Positions 13,156 through 22,095 of a DNA stretch of 28,434 bases are shown here, piece after piece (position 1 is the first letter of the stretch; each line of letters opens with the position of its first letter). Made by a program: the position numbers and the translations under genes. The stretch is from a virus: IMG/VR virus record IMGVR_UViG_3300031565_000267, positions 1 through 28,434 of that record. The stretch is one strand, 5' to 3'. The notes beneath the pieces are model-generated. The model did no database searches. It was not told where the DNA came from and saw nothing but the letters and a program-made list of their open reading frames with translations.

Positions 13156-13873
13156 AATTCTTATTTACGACATTGAGACAAGCCCCATGCTCGCATGGAT
13201 TTGGCGAATCGGAAATAAAATCTCCGTCTCGCACTCACAGATCGAAGCACTAGGCGATATTATTTGCATCTGCTACAAGTGGGTAGGAGGCAAGGAGACG
13301 TACGCTTTGGACTGGGGAGCCAAACAGGACAGCACGCGGATGCTCAAGGATTTTGAGAAAGTTATCAAGGACGCGGATGTTGTCATTGCACACAATGGCG
13401 ACCGCTTTGATGTCAAGCATATTAACACCCAGAGACTTTTAAAAGGCTTGGACCCGCTGGCATGGCCAACCTCCGAGGACACGCTTAAAATGTTGCGCCG
13501 GCATTTTACCTTCCCTTGCTTCAAGCTTGATTTTCTCTCAGGTTTACTAACGGGCAGCGGCAAAGATAAAATGGAATTCCAAGACTGGATTAGCATAGTT
13601 CGTGACAAGGACGAAAAAGCCTTGGCTAAGATGATTAAGTATTGCAAGAAAGACGTGCGGCAGTTGGAGCAAGTTTTCTTGTCTACTAAAAAATACCTGA
13701 CTCCTATAGCGCATAGAGGTATTATTATCCAAGGAGACAGGGACTCCTGCCCTTCATGTGGATCTCTCGACAGAATAAAGAATGGGTCAAAAATAAAACG
13801 AACAGGCAGGCATCAGACATATCAATGTAAAGATTGCGGGCATGTATCTACAGACACGAGAAAGCTGCCCTAG
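13145..13873 (+). CDS. DEDD-family 3'-5' exonuclease with C-terminal zinc ribbon
   Basis: A 242-residue protein. The RNase H-like exonuclease domain (YprB/RNase_H_2 type) shows Asp 9-x-Glu 11 (YDIETS), Asp 89 (AHNGDRFD) and Asp 170 (YCKKDV), a complete DEDD catalytic set. Residues 202-231 form a zinc ribbon (CPSCGS, then CKDCG) resembling those of transposase and replication proteins. GTG 13145 is supported by GGGAG 7 bases upstream and overlaps the ATPase end. Its stop overlaps the stop of the minus-strand gene. A DNA or RNA end-processing role in replication is likely. Confidence 0.8.
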   Translation: MKPKILIYDIETSPMLAWIWRIGNKISVSHSQIEALGDIICICYKWVGGKETYALDWGAKQDSTRMLKDFEKVIKDADVVIAHNGDRFDVKHINTQRLLKGLDPLAWPTSEDTLKMLRRHFTFPCFKLDFLSGLLTGSGKDKMEFQDWISIVRDKDEKALAKMIKYCKKDVRQLEQVFLSTKKYLTPIAHRGIIIQGDRDSCPSCGSLDRIKNGSKIKRTGRHQTYQCKDCGHVSTDTRKLP

Positions 13874-14175
13874 TCTTTTACTTTTTTGTCTTTTTTCTCA
13901 CAGTGCCGGGTCATCTTCCCTCGACAATCCATGATTGACTGAAGATCCCGGTTCTGTCGATTCTTCCGATCATAACAATCACGCCGAAGCTCGTCCGTAT
14001 TGTGTAAATTATCCGTCTTAGTCTTAGGCACATTGCCGTCGTAGTATTCCTTGACAAATTGATTCAACCAAGATTTTTCATCCTCGGATAATTGGTCCAA
14101 GTAATCGAAATCATGCTGCCAGCGGTGATTCTTAGGGAGTCGTCTCCGGAACAGGTGATATTTGTGTCTTGACAT
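13870..14175 (-). CDS. Lone minus-strand conserved phage protein
   Basis: A 101-residue basic protein, the only clear leftward gene. Starting at 14175 it reads MSRHKYHLFRRRLPKNHRW, then a helical part (LSEDEKSWLNQFVKEYY) and an Arg/Asn-rich part (ELRRDCYDRKNRQNRD). I recall similar proteins beside terminase genes in other phages, without a known function. The longer frame up to 14367 is rejected because the promoter at 14206-14234 lies inside it. It converges with the exonuclease gene, sharing stop-codon bases, and its N-terminus overlaps the rightward -35 box. DNA binding is plausible. Confidence 0.75.
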   Translation of the reverse strand: MSRHKYHLFRRRLPKNHRWQHDFDYLDQLSEDEKSWLNQFVKEYYDGNVPKTKTDNLHNTDELRRDCYDRKNRQNRDLQSIMDCRGKMTRHCEKKDKKVKD

Positions 14176-14197
14176 ACCCTCTTCTTTTTGGTAAACT
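14169..14197 (+). promoter_or_regulatory. Rightward promoter for the late operon
   Basis: TTGACA (14169-14174), 17 bp, TAAACT (14192-14197, 4 of 6 matches). A better -10, TATACT at 14197-14202, would need a 22-bp spacer. The predicted start is near 14204, only a few bases from the leftward start, so both promoters cannot be occupied together. Confidence 0.5.
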
Positions 14198-14205
14198 ATA
14201 CTTAC

Positions 14206-14234
14206 AGTGTAACAAAAGTTCCGGAGGATGTCAA
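14206..14234 (-). promoter_or_regulatory. Leftward promoter for the minus-strand gene
   Basis: Read on the minus strand: TTGACA (14234-14229), 17 bp, TACACT (14211-14206). The start of transcription is predicted near 14199, leaving a leader of about 24 bases. The iteron-like copy (14209-14223) covers the -10 and spacer. Confidence 0.7.
14209..14223 (+). promoter_or_regulatory. Single copy of the 16-bp iteron (putative operator)
   Basis: GTAACAAAAGTTCCG matches 15 bases of the first and third tandem repeats at 26458-26521. It lies over the -10 and spacer of the leftward promoter and downstream of the rightward one, where a bound protein would affect both. Confidence 0.7.
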
Positions 14235-14236
14235 GT

Positions 14237-14524
14237 ATGGACCCAAAAACGCAATTAAAACAGACACTTAATTTGATACAAGGAATGATCCGCTTAATTA
14301 AGAGAGGGTTTTTTCCTGCAGGACCAAGCCAGTATGTGCAACCTGCGTTGCAGTTCTTAAACGCCACAGAAGCGCAGATTGTATTTAACCTAAAAAATTG
14401 GAAGGAAGCAGCAGATGTTCAAGCCGAAGATGGATCAGTTTCTAGCACCGGGGGCGACGTACCTGACGATAAGGAAAGTGGGGAACGGGAAGTGGGTAGC
14501 GGAGAAACTGTTCCTGAAGGATGA
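14237..14524 (+). CDS. Hypothetical protein, first gene of the late operon
   Basis: A 95-residue frame. ATG 14237 lies 9 bases after GGAGG (14223-14227); ATG 14228 touches that site and is unlikely. The first 60 residues form a convincing helical protein (QTLNLIQGMIRLIKRG..ATEAQIVFNLKNW). The last 35 are Gly/Asp/Ser-rich and overlap the next gene by 110 bases. Function unknown. Confidence 0.6.
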   Translation: MDPKTQLKQTLNLIQGMIRLIKRGFFPAGPSQYVQPALQFLNATEAQIVFNLKNWKEAADVQAEDGSVSSTGGDVPDDKESGEREVGSGETVPEG

Positions 14525-14624
14525 CGAATTAGTCATCGAGAAGATATCCGAAATCGGCGGACGTTCTCAAGCGGTTGTAAAATTCAAAGTAGCCGCTACG
14601 GAGGTTCTACGTGCGAAAGATTAG
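14415..14624 (+). CDS. Hypothetical protein
   Basis: A 69-residue protein with small beta-type sequence (YLTIRKVGNGKWVAEKLFLKDDE), starting 8 bases after AAGGA. It overlaps the end of the preceding gene by 110 bases and the following gene by 14. No known family. Confidence 0.55.
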   Translation: MFKPKMDQFLAPGATYLTIRKVGNGKWVAEKLFLKDDELVIEKISEIGGRSQAVVKFKVAATEVLRAKD

Positions 14625-14913
14625 AAAATTTCTAGGCTTCCTACGCCTCTTGGACGAAAATGCGCAATTATCGATAACAAACATTGCCGTTATTATCGTT
14701 ATGACAAAGGTGGCTATGACACCTTTGCTCAATTTTGCTCAAGTCGCCACCTTACTAGGGGTCATCTCTACGTATTCCTTCAAGCGTTTTGTACAAAGGA
14801 AAGCACCGAAGAAGGAAAAGGTCAGCATAGTGGAGAAGCTAATGGAAGACCTCACGCTTGTGAAAGGTGATATTGATAAGATCAAGATAGGTATCGGAGT
14901 AATCCCGCGATGA
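14611..14913 (+). CDS. Holin-like membrane protein
   Basis: A 100-residue protein with a basic N-terminus, two hydrophobic segments (about 22-34 and 38-56), then a basic stretch (KRFVQRKAPKKEK) and a short helix. Small size, two likely membrane passes and a charged tail resemble phage holins and a family often encoded beside terminase genes; function is not proven and no endolysin is nearby. GTG 14611 is supported by GGAGG (14600-14604). The stop overlaps the next start (ATGA). Confidence 0.5.
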   Translation: MRKIRKFLGFLRLLDENAQLSITNIAVIIVMTKVAMTPLLNFAQVATLLGVISTYSFKRFVQRKAPKKEKVSIVEKLMEDLTLVKGDIDKIKIGIGVIPR

Positions 14914-15164
14914 AGTCCAAGGAAGTAAGCCCTGATAAATTACTAGACAAGATCCTACTTGTGCTAGATCAGCAAGTCACTTTCCTCGCCGACAAGTCCA
15001 AGAAAGAAAAGCTGACGGATGTTGAGTGCGAGCGCCTGCACTTACTCTCTGCCACCGTTGTTAGTATTATAACCAAAGGCAAGGCTTTAAAGCCTAAGCG
15101 TCCATACAAGAGTGGCGAGCGCATAAGCGATGAAGAACTCACGGGCTACGCTCGGGTGAAGTAA
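14910..15164 (+). CDS. Possible terminase small subunit
   Basis: An 84-residue, basic, helical protein directly before the large terminase, its stop and the next ATG overlapping (TAATG). Position and size suggest the small packaging subunit, which recognises phage DNA, but no helix-turn-helix is obvious and the middle (LLDKILLVLDQQVTFL) looks more like an oligomerisation helix. Confidence 0.4.
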   Translation: MKSKEVSPDKLLDKILLVLDQQVTFLADKSKKEKLTDVECERLHLLSATVVSIITKGKALKPKRPYKSGERISDEELTGYARVK

Positions 15165-16570
15165 TGCCAAAACTTAGCAAGGAGCACGCCAGGTATCTTC
15201 TGTGGGAACGCGGAAATCTTAACTGGAAACTACATGCCGGCCAAGACACTATCGAGAAGTATTATCGCGGAATTAGTAAAAAACTGTTCGTGGCGAATTG
15301 CTCTCGGCGACTCGGGAAAACATTTTGGGCCTGTACCAAAGCCATCGAGTGCGCCCTGGGTAGCAAAAATAGATGGCCAAGAATTAAATATGCCTCAGCA
15401 TTTAAGAATGATCTTAAAGAATTTGCCATCCCTGCCTTTGAATTCCTGCTCCTTGACTGCCCAGATGAATTTCGACCTATATGGCGATCAACCGACTCAA
15501 AATATATCTTTCCACACAACGGCGCGGAAATCCAACTTATTGGTCTCGATAAGAGGCCGGACGGTGGGCGTGGGAACTATTGCGATCTCTATATATTTGA
15601 AGAGGCTGGACAGATTGAAAACCTAGAATATCTTTTCTCCTCCGTCGTCTGGCCGATGACGCTAAGACGCGACGGAGCCAAGATTGTTATGATATCCACT
15701 CCATCACCTTCCCCGGCACATCCTTTTGAGGAATTCTGCGAACGGGCAAGAATAGATGACGCCTACGTGGAATTGGACATTTACAAGAATCCCCTGCTCA
15801 CGGAGAAGGAAATCTCCGAAGCTCGGGAAGCCTGCCTCACGGAATCGGACTGGCTCAGGGAATTCATGTGTCAGCACGTAGTGGATGAAAATCTCGCTAT
15901 CGTCCCCGAGTGGAAGCCCGAGTATGCAAAGGACTTAAAGAAGCCCACATATTATGATTACCTGCATAGGTACGTGGGGATGGATCTTGGAACCCGCGTC
16001 GATCTCACGGCGATATTATTCGGGTACTGGGACTCCATTGAGAGATTCTTGTACATTGAAGACGAGGCGGACATTACGGGCCCGAAGATGACCACGCCGG
16101 ATTTGGCGGATCTTATACAAACCAAGGAAGAGAATCTATGGCATGGGTTGGATGCTCCCTATAGGCGAATCTCGGATAATGACAACCCGCTACTCTTACA
16201 AGACTTGGGCGCCTTACACGACATGCACTTCATGTCCACGGGGAAGGATGAGCTGAAGGCCATGGTCAATGATATCCGTCGGCTGGTAAAGGCCGGTAAG
16301 CTTATCATCCACCCTAGATGCAAGAAGCTGCTCGGAGCTTTAAGGGGCGGTATTTGGGATAAGCACCGGAGAAAGTTCGGTCGATCCAAGATGTACGGCC
16401 ACTTCGATCACGTCGCGGCGCTCATGTATTTGGTGCGCAACCTGAATCAGCACGAGAATCCGGTCCCTTGCGAACGTGGCGTAGTCACGGATTCCTATTA
16501 TCTTCGGGAAGTTAAGAAAGAAACCAAGCTGGTGAAGACCGTCAAGAAAATGTTCGGCTTTAACAGATAA
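15164..16570 (+). CDS. terL: Terminase large subunit
   Basis: A 468-residue DNA-packaging motor. The ATPase domain has a Walker A variant CSRRLGKT (46-53), Walker B LYIFEE (Glu 146/147) and the coupling motif MISTPS. The C-terminal RNase H-like nuclease has Asp 274 (GMDLGT), Asp 338/340 (SDNDN) and Asp 415 (HFDHVAAL). Full length, with all motifs intact. It cuts concatemeric genomes and pumps DNA through the portal encoded just downstream. Confidence 0.95.
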   Translation: MPKLSKEHARYLLWERGNLNWKLHAGQDTIEKYYRGISKKLFVANCSRRLGKTFWACTKAIECALGSKNRWPRIKYASAFKNDLKEFAIPAFEFLLLDCPDEFRPIWRSTDSKYIFPHNGAEIQLIGLDKRPDGGRGNYCDLYIFEEAGQIENLEYLFSSVVWPMTLRRDGAKIVMISTPSPSPAHPFEEFCERARIDDAYVELDIYKNPLLTEKEISEAREACLTESDWLREFMCQHVVDENLAIVPEWKPEYAKDLKKPTYYDYLHRYVGMDLGTRVDLTAILFGYWDSIERFLYIEDEADITGPKMTTPDLADLIQTKEENLWHGLDAPYRRISDNDNPLLLQDLGALHDMHFMSTGKDELKAMVNDIRRLVKAGKLIIHPRCKKLLGALRGGIWDKHRRKFGRSKMYGHFDHVAALMYLVRNLNQHENPVPCERGVVTDSYYLREVKKETKLVKTVKKMFGFNR

Positions 16571-16585
16571 TTCAGAGGCACACTA

Positions 16586-18553
16586 ATGGCAGAAACCAAG
16601 ACCGCAGTTTATTTTGCGAATCTTCCAGTCGGCGAAATCGAAGACGCGATCTTGTCTCGTAAGGATGACTATTATCAATACCTTATGGAGACAGGACGTA
16701 CCGCACTCCTGCGTAATGTCTATGATACGTATCACCGGCCAGCCTTGCATGAGGGCAGGCTAAGACGGGCCGGCGAGCAAGGTGAGTTTGTCAAGCTCAC
16801 CGTTAATGATTTTAGGAATCTCGTCCAACACAGAATCTCAATGACCACGACTCAGAGGATTCACTTTGAGCCCAAGGCCATTAACACGGATTACAAGTCC
16901 CAGGCGCAGGTAACACTCTCGAGAGGACTGCTTGAATACTACAACCGCATAAAGCACATGGAGACTCACACGGGACAAGCCGTGGAGTACGCCGTGGCTT
17001 ATGGCGAGGGCTTTCTCTTCGCCGGCTGGAACCCAACAAAAGGCGATAAGCTTACGGCAGATCCTGAGACCGGGGAGCAGGTCAATGAAGGGGATTTGGA
17101 ATTTGAATCCTTCAGTACCTTTGACGCCATTAGGCCCGTTGAGAATAGCAACAATGAGGAAATGGATTGGGTAACCATCCGCAGGTTCAAGAACAAGTAT
17201 GACCAAGCCGCTAAGTATCCCGAACTCGCCGACAAGATTTTAGATTTAGACTTGAACGAGGAGCACGGGGTTAGGACGGATTTTGTAGATCGCTGGGAGC
17301 ATGGGAAGGAAAACTCCTTGATCCCCGTATACACTTTCCTTCATCGTAGGTCTGAGGCTGTTCCGGAAGGGCGCATTGTTGAGTTCTCAGAGTCAGGCGT
17401 TACCTATCACGAAGGTCCGCTTCCTTACCGAAGCCTTCCTATTAAGCGGATCGCCCCGAGTGAGCAGAAAGGTAAAATTTACGGCTACACCGCAGCCTTT
17501 GACTTACTCCCCATCCAAGCCGCGCTGGATAAATTAGACAGTACCATTCTTACAAACCAGGCAGCCTTTGGTGTACAGAACGTCGCTATTCCTAAAGGCA
17601 GTGGCGTGAACGTGCTTGACATTGGTGGAGCTTTGAATATTGTAGAATATGATGCTAAGTGGGGGCCGCCGACTACTCTCCAGTTACTCGCCACGCCTCC
17701 AGAAATTTTTACCTACCGCGAAATGCTCAAGAAAGATGCCGAGACAATTATCGGAATCAACTCCGTTACTCGCGGAGACCCGCAGGACAGTCTCAAGTCT
17801 GGGGCGGCACTTGCGCTTGTACAATCCATGGCAATTCAATTTGCACAAGGGTTACAATTATCCTACATTCAATTCCTCGAGGACATAGCTACCACGGTCA
17901 TTGAGATCCTACAGGACTTCGCTACGGTTGAGCGTGTCGCTTTGATTACTGGCCGCAACACCCGCTCCATGCTCAAGGAGTTTAAGAATGAGGATATCGA
18001 AAACATTTCCCGTGTCGTAGTAGACGTGGGTAATCCGCTTAATCAAACCGTCGCCGGTAGGGTAAACCTTGCCGAGCAGTTACTAAACAATCAAATGATT
18101 GAGACCCCGCAGCAATTCATTGAAGTTATCACCTCCGGGCGCTTCGAGCCTGTCATCGAATCCGAACACGCCGAGCTTATGCTTGTAAGGAATGAGAACG
18201 AAGCCTTGCAAGAAGGCACGCAGCCTCCGGTGATTCGGACGGATAATCACGAATTACACATTAAAGAGCACCGCGTTGTCCTCGCTTCTCCTGAGTCTCG
18301 TACTGAAATGCCTGTGGTGAAGGCCACACTCGCGCATATCCAAGAGCATGAAACTATGCTAGCCCCGCCGCCTCTTCCGGGCACCGAGGTTGATTCAAAC
18401 GCAGAACAAGACCAGGCGCAACTTGCCGAGTCCGAGCAGGGAAATATCCCGGGGCAGCTCGACCCAACCGCCCCAGTATTACAAGAGGCAGGGGGACAAG
18501 CTTTGCCAAATCTACCAAACAATCCGTTAACAGGGGAACCCAATGAGCAGTAA
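16586..18553 (+). CDS. Portal protein
   Basis: A 655-residue protein directly after the large terminase, the usual portal position. The N-terminal half (about 60-130) has the typical helical/strand pattern (FRNLVQHRISMTTTQRIHFEPKA is split over this region), followed by YAVAYGEGFLFAGW; a long helical crown-like part and an acidic Gln/Pro-rich tail complete it. Length fits portals of podovirus- or siphovirus-type phages. It forms the dodecameric DNA gate at one capsid vertex. Ribosome site AGAGG. Its end overlaps the next start by 11 bases. Confidence 0.85.
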   Translation: MAETKTAVYFANLPVGEIEDAILSRKDDYYQYLMETGRTALLRNVYDTYHRPALHEGRLRRAGEQGEFVKLTVNDFRNLVQHRISMTTTQRIHFEPKAINTDYKSQAQVTLSRGLLEYYNRIKHMETHTGQAVEYAVAYGEGFLFAGWNPTKGDKLTADPETGEQVNEGDLEFESFSTFDAIRPVENSNNEEMDWVTIRRFKNKYDQAAKYPELADKILDLDLNEEHGVRTDFVDRWEHGKENSLIPVYTFLHRRSEAVPEGRIVEFSESGVTYHEGPLPYRSLPIKRIAPSEQKGKIYGYTAAFDLLPIQAALDKLDSTILTNQAAFGVQNVAIPKGSGVNVLDIGGALNIVEYDAKWGPPTTLQLLATPPEIFTYREMLKKDAETIIGINSVTRGDPQDSLKSGAALALVQSMAIQFAQGLQLSYIQFLEDIATTVIEILQDFATVERVALITGRNTRSMLKEFKNEDIENISRVVVDVGNPLNQTVAGRVNLAEQLLNNQMIETPQQFIEVITSGRFEPVIESEHAELMLVRNENEALQEGTQPPVIRTDNHELHIKEHRVVLASPESRTEMPVVKATLAHIQEHETMLAPPPLPGTEVDSNAEQDQAQLAESEQGNIPGQLDPTAPVLQEAGGQALPNLPNNPLTGEPNEQ

Positions 18554-18866
18554 GATAGGCGTAAATTTTAAAGTGGTCGATGCCGTCGCCGGACCAGTCT
18601 CGGAGATTGTCGACATTACTAAGCACGAGGACTTCTCCATACAAGTAGATTATGGACCGAACGCTGGCGGAGATATGATTTTGGAAGCAAGCCTAGATGG
18701 CACCTCCTTCTCTCCAATAACGGGCAGCACGCAGGCGATGGACGTAGGCGGCGACACCCATGTATGGAATGTTACGGACTTACACTGTAAGTACATAAGA
18801 ATCGGAATCCCCGTGGCTGCTAGCCCAACTACTGTACGCTTCCAAGGCTCCGTAGACTTCGACTAA
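18543..18866 (+). CDS. Beta-sandwich virion protein (unassigned)
   Basis: A 107-residue protein made almost wholly of beta-strand-like segments (FSIQVDYG, MILEASLDG, YIRIGIP, TVRFQGSVDF). Length and placement after the portal suggest a small structural, connector or decoration component. It has an AGGGG site and overlaps the portal gene. No family is recognised. Confidence 0.55.
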   Translation: MSSKIGVNFKVVDAVAGPVSEIVDITKHEDFSIQVDYGPNAGGDMILEASLDGTSFSPITGSTQAMDVGGDTHVWNVTDLHCKYIRIGIPVAASPTTVRFQGSVDFD

Positions 18867-18876
18867 AGGATAAACA

Positions 18877-20310
18877 ATGCCAACATTTATTGCGCTACGA
18901 ATTGGCGAAAGCTCCGGCGGCGGAGGAGGGACTCCGGTCTGGCAACGAGTCGGAACGGAAGTATCTCCGGTAAACGTAGATGACGCGTTCACGGTAAAAG
19001 GACTTGAAGTAAAAACCGCACCCGATTTATTCGGCTCCAACGCTGCTCTTGTAGAATACTTCGACGATCTTGGGCGTCGATTCCTTCAAGTGTCTGCCGA
19101 GAGTCCTGGTTATATTCCGATATTTTTTGAGAACGCCACAGGATCCGGAGGAACTACACTAGAGTTTTACGGAACCAACGACTGGTCCTACGCGTCCGGA
19201 TACAAAGACGCGTTTGTTGATATTGATTCTAACACGCCAAATATTGCATTCGGACTAAACGAGGACGGAACTTCCTTACACCAAACGTCTTTCACTACTC
19301 GCGCTTTCACTACTGTTGTGCAGAATGCCGCAGCCGACAAAAGAGTCGGCGTTGCTTTCTCTACGCTAGGCCTATCTGTTGGTACGTTGAGCGAAATAAG
19401 GATGCAATTAACGACTGGGGCGCAAGCGGCTGGCGGCTTCCACGTGTTTGGAATCAACGAGCTGGGCGTCATAGCCGGAGGCACTAAGGATCTTTTAACC
19501 GCCGCCGCACCCTACACAAAATGGCGCTTTGAGTCCTTGGCTCCTGACTCGGCTAGTGCTGTTGGTTTTCAGCTTGATACCCAAAACACCTTGGCCACTG
19601 ATGGGGCAAAGTTTTTAGAATTACTTAACAATAATGTTAAGGTGTTTGAAGCAAAGAGAGACGTTGACCTAGTAGGAGATTTCTCCGGCTCTAACATATT
19701 CAATTTTTATAACGACGCTGCCGACATCGCTATTCAACGGGCCGTCAAGGATTCCGCGGGCGATGGAAACATCTACGACCTCTTCCCCGTAAACACAGAT
19801 GCTAGTACGCAACTACTCGCTATCATGTCCGACGACTTTACTCAAGGGGCCGGACATAGTACGCTATGGAACGAGACCTCAGTAAGCGCCGGCGCTGGCG
19901 GATACGTTCAACACGAAATTTTTTGCGAGCGACAAGGCGAGTCGGACGCAACGATAAGAGTAAATGCAAACAACACCACCTCCTCGGATGTAACTCTTCG
20001 AGCATCCGGCGCACTAGTAGCCTCCGGTGCCGAGTATAAAGTGAGCGGCTTTGACCAATCAGCCTTGGGCATGACGGATGTTCGACATACCTGGGTGGAG
20101 GCAAGCGCGACTCCTGTAGCAGCCATGAGTCACGGCGGGGACATGGCGATTGCCGGCGAGATGAAGATTAAAGTAATTTCTCAAGCCGCCGAGCCTACGC
20201 TAGGGGCGGACAGCTTCATGGCGCTGTGGATCGACACGGATGACGCCAATAGGACTTACTTGTTATTTCGCCGCGGAGTTGGCGATCATGTAAAAGTGGA
20301 GCTAGCATAG
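18877..20310 (+). CDS. Large virion protein, probable spike/fibre
   Basis: A 477-residue protein poor in Cys and rich in Gly, Ala, Ser and Thr, with alternating hydrophobic pattern typical of beta-structured fibres or spikes. It has a Gly-rich linker at residues 12-18 and no enzymatic motif that I can see. AAGGA lies before ATG 18877. The next gene is also fibre-like, and together they suggest a receptor-binding apparatus. Confidence 0.6.
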   Translation: MPTFIALRIGESSGGGGGTPVWQRVGTEVSPVNVDDAFTVKGLEVKTAPDLFGSNAALVEYFDDLGRRFLQVSAESPGYIPIFFENATGSGGTTLEFYGTNDWSYASGYKDAFVDIDSNTPNIAFGLNEDGTSLHQTSFTTRAFTTVVQNAAADKRVGVAFSTLGLSVGTLSEIRMQLTTGAQAAGGFHVFGINELGVIAGGTKDLLTAAAPYTKWRFESLAPDSASAVGFQLDTQNTLATDGAKFLELLNNNVKVFEAKRDVDLVGDFSGSNIFNFYNDAADIAIQRAVKDSAGDGNIYDLFPVNTDASTQLLAIMSDDFTQGAGHSTLWNETSVSAGAGGYVQHEIFCERQGESDATIRVNANNTTSSDVTLRASGALVASGAEYKVSGFDQSALGMTDVRHTWVEASATPVAAMSHGGDMAIAGEMKIKVISQAAEPTLGADSFMALWIDTDDANRTYLLFRRGVGDHVKVELA

Positions 20311-20311
20311 C

Positions 20312-21427
20312 ATGTCGTTTAGTAACGTACCAAAAGATCCCGCCGAGGAAATTCTCTATACCCCAACGGCGCCTCTCACTACCGAGAACGTACAAGAAGC
20401 CTTGGATGAAGTTGCGGGTATTATTAGCTCAGGCATACCTCCTACTTCTAAGGTTGTAAACTACGCAGCTCTTCCTGCTCCCGGCTCCGTCCCAGCAGGC
20501 ACCACAAAGTACGTACAGAATCAAACCGGGGTGTACCTGCTAGGCACAAGGAAGTTGCGCGGTTGGTATGAATCCGACGGCGCAGCCTGGAAGTACGCAG
20601 GGGATAACTCTAGAGTATCAGCAGACTCCATTTACGATAATGCTACCTCGGGATTAACCGCGAATAACGTCCAAGCCGCCATTGATGAGGTCGAGGCAAG
20701 GGTTGACGCGAACGACGCCAAAGTCTCCGCGGATGGATCGGTAGCTACGCACTCCGATGTAACGTTAGCGGGCTCGGGTGCGATCATAACCGTAGCAGAA
20801 CGCGCCGACCTTCACACTCACACGAACAAAGCCCAACTTGATTTAGTAACCGACGGCGATCATGATGTCCGGACGGATAACCCGCACAGCGTTACAGCCG
20901 CCCAAGCGGGCGCAGACCCAACCGGCACAGCCGCGGGCCTAGTAGGGACGCACGAAACCGATCTTGCCTCTAATGCTAACCTGCTTGGCGCGTCCTTGGT
21001 AGGTATCGAAGACGCAGCGGGAAATTTTGTAGGCACGACCGTAGAAGCCGCGCTTGCTGAGGCAAAGGCAGTTCCTTACGTTGCAATAACTGCGGCGGGG
21101 CCCACGGTTACCACCTCTCCTACGTACGTAGTGCTTACGGGTATTACCACCACGCCTCCTGCAGGTACGTATGTTGCTATGTTTAGCACCACGGTTTTTA
21201 ATACTAATAACAATCGTCAAATGACTTTTGGAATACACGTCGCCGGAACTTTACAAGCCACGACGCAACGCACCGTTAGCAACAGTTCCGCAAGCGAAAC
21301 AAACTCCATTAATTGTCTGGGAATGGTAACCGTCAATGGTGCACAGGCCGTGGATGTTCGCTGGTTTTGCTCGGGAAATACCGCGACAGCAGGCAGGCAA
21401 ACTTTAATCCTTACTAAGGTGGCATAA
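20312..21427 (+). CDS. Tail fibre protein with ENVQEALDE-type repeats
   Basis: A 371-residue protein with three short repeats of the phage-fibre motif: LTTENVQEALDEV (about 22-34), LTANNVQAAIDEVEARV (about 113-130) and FVGTTVEAALAEA (about 238-250). These alpha-helical repeats link trimeric shaft segments in phage fibres. The middle has a His-rich TDGDHDVRTDNPH segment, and the C-terminus is beta-rich (a probable receptor-binding head). TAATG overlap with the next gene. Confidence 0.7.
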   Translation: MSFSNVPKDPAEEILYTPTAPLTTENVQEALDEVAGIISSGIPPTSKVVNYAALPAPGSVPAGTTKYVQNQTGVYLLGTRKLRGWYESDGAAWKYAGDNSRVSADSIYDNATSGLTANNVQAAIDEVEARVDANDAKVSADGSVATHSDVTLAGSGAIITVAERADLHTHTNKAQLDLVTDGDHDVRTDNPHSVTAAQAGADPTGTAAGLVGTHETDLASNANLLGASLVGIEDAAGNFVGTTVEAALAEAKAVPYVAITAAGPTVTTSPTYVVLTGITTTPPAGTYVAMFSTTVFNTNNNRQMTFGIHVAGTLQATTQRTVSNSSASETNSINCLGMVTVNGAQAVDVRWFCSGNTATAGRQTLILTKVA

Positions 21428-22086
21428 TGAAACTTTGGGCGCTTAAAGTAAATGGCACGGCAATTACGAACAACGCGGGTTGGAACGAAAGCGAGCTTCA
21501 AGGAAACGAACCTTTAATCGTTGCCGGCATACAGCCTTCAGTAGACTACGAGGATGTTAGCACAATAGAAAACTGGAAAACTTATGGACCCCTGCTCAAG
21601 GATTATAAATTCATCCGCCGCGAAATTCAAGTCCTAGTAGTTATGATCGGTTGGGAAAGCCTCACCCTAGAAGAGAAGAGGATAGCCTCAAGTATGTTCG
21701 CCGTTGCTCAGGCCGAACGTAACGAAGTGGACACGACACAAGAACAGGTTGCACACGGCGTTGACTTTCATGAATGCTCGATAGAATCCCGAGAGGCTAG
21801 ACTAAACCGCGGTGTGTCCGAGATTCTTAATCGACTTGAGTGGGCCGATGCTCAGGACGTGGTATCTAGCCTAGGCACGCAATCCTTGGACACTTCGTAC
21901 CTGCACTTCGGAAGAGAAGGAACCTTGGAAGGGGATCCTGAAGGACTCTTTGACTATATAGAGGCCAGAGTTGGAACTTCTTTTGAGACTACGGGCCTTG
22001 CTGCACAAGCCTACGTCCCTACCTCTGGCACACTCGCAAGTTTAATCGTGGATCTCATGAGCATTTTAAAAGATGGCATTTACTAG
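21427..22086 (+). CDS. Hypothetical virion-associated protein
   Basis: A 219-residue protein of mixed alpha/beta type. Its start overlaps the fibre stop (TAATG), so it is coupled to it. The middle is helical and charged. It could be a fibre chaperone or a virion component; nothing in the sequence decides. Confidence 0.6.
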   Translation: MKLWALKVNGTAITNNAGWNESELQGNEPLIVAGIQPSVDYEDVSTIENWKTYGPLLKDYKFIRREIQVLVVMIGWESLTLEEKRIASSMFAVAQAERNEVDTTQEQVAHGVDFHECSIESREARLNRGVSEILNRLEWADAQDVVSSLGTQSLDTSYLHFGREGTLEGDPEGLFDYIEARVGTSFETTGLAAQAYVPTSGTLASLIVDLMSILKDGIY

Positions 22087-22095
22087 GAGTTTAGT

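Noticed and set aside
15234-15626. 130-codon plus-strand frame inside the large terminase
   Set aside because: The terminase Walker A and B motifs are read in the other frame over the same bases; no ribosome site.
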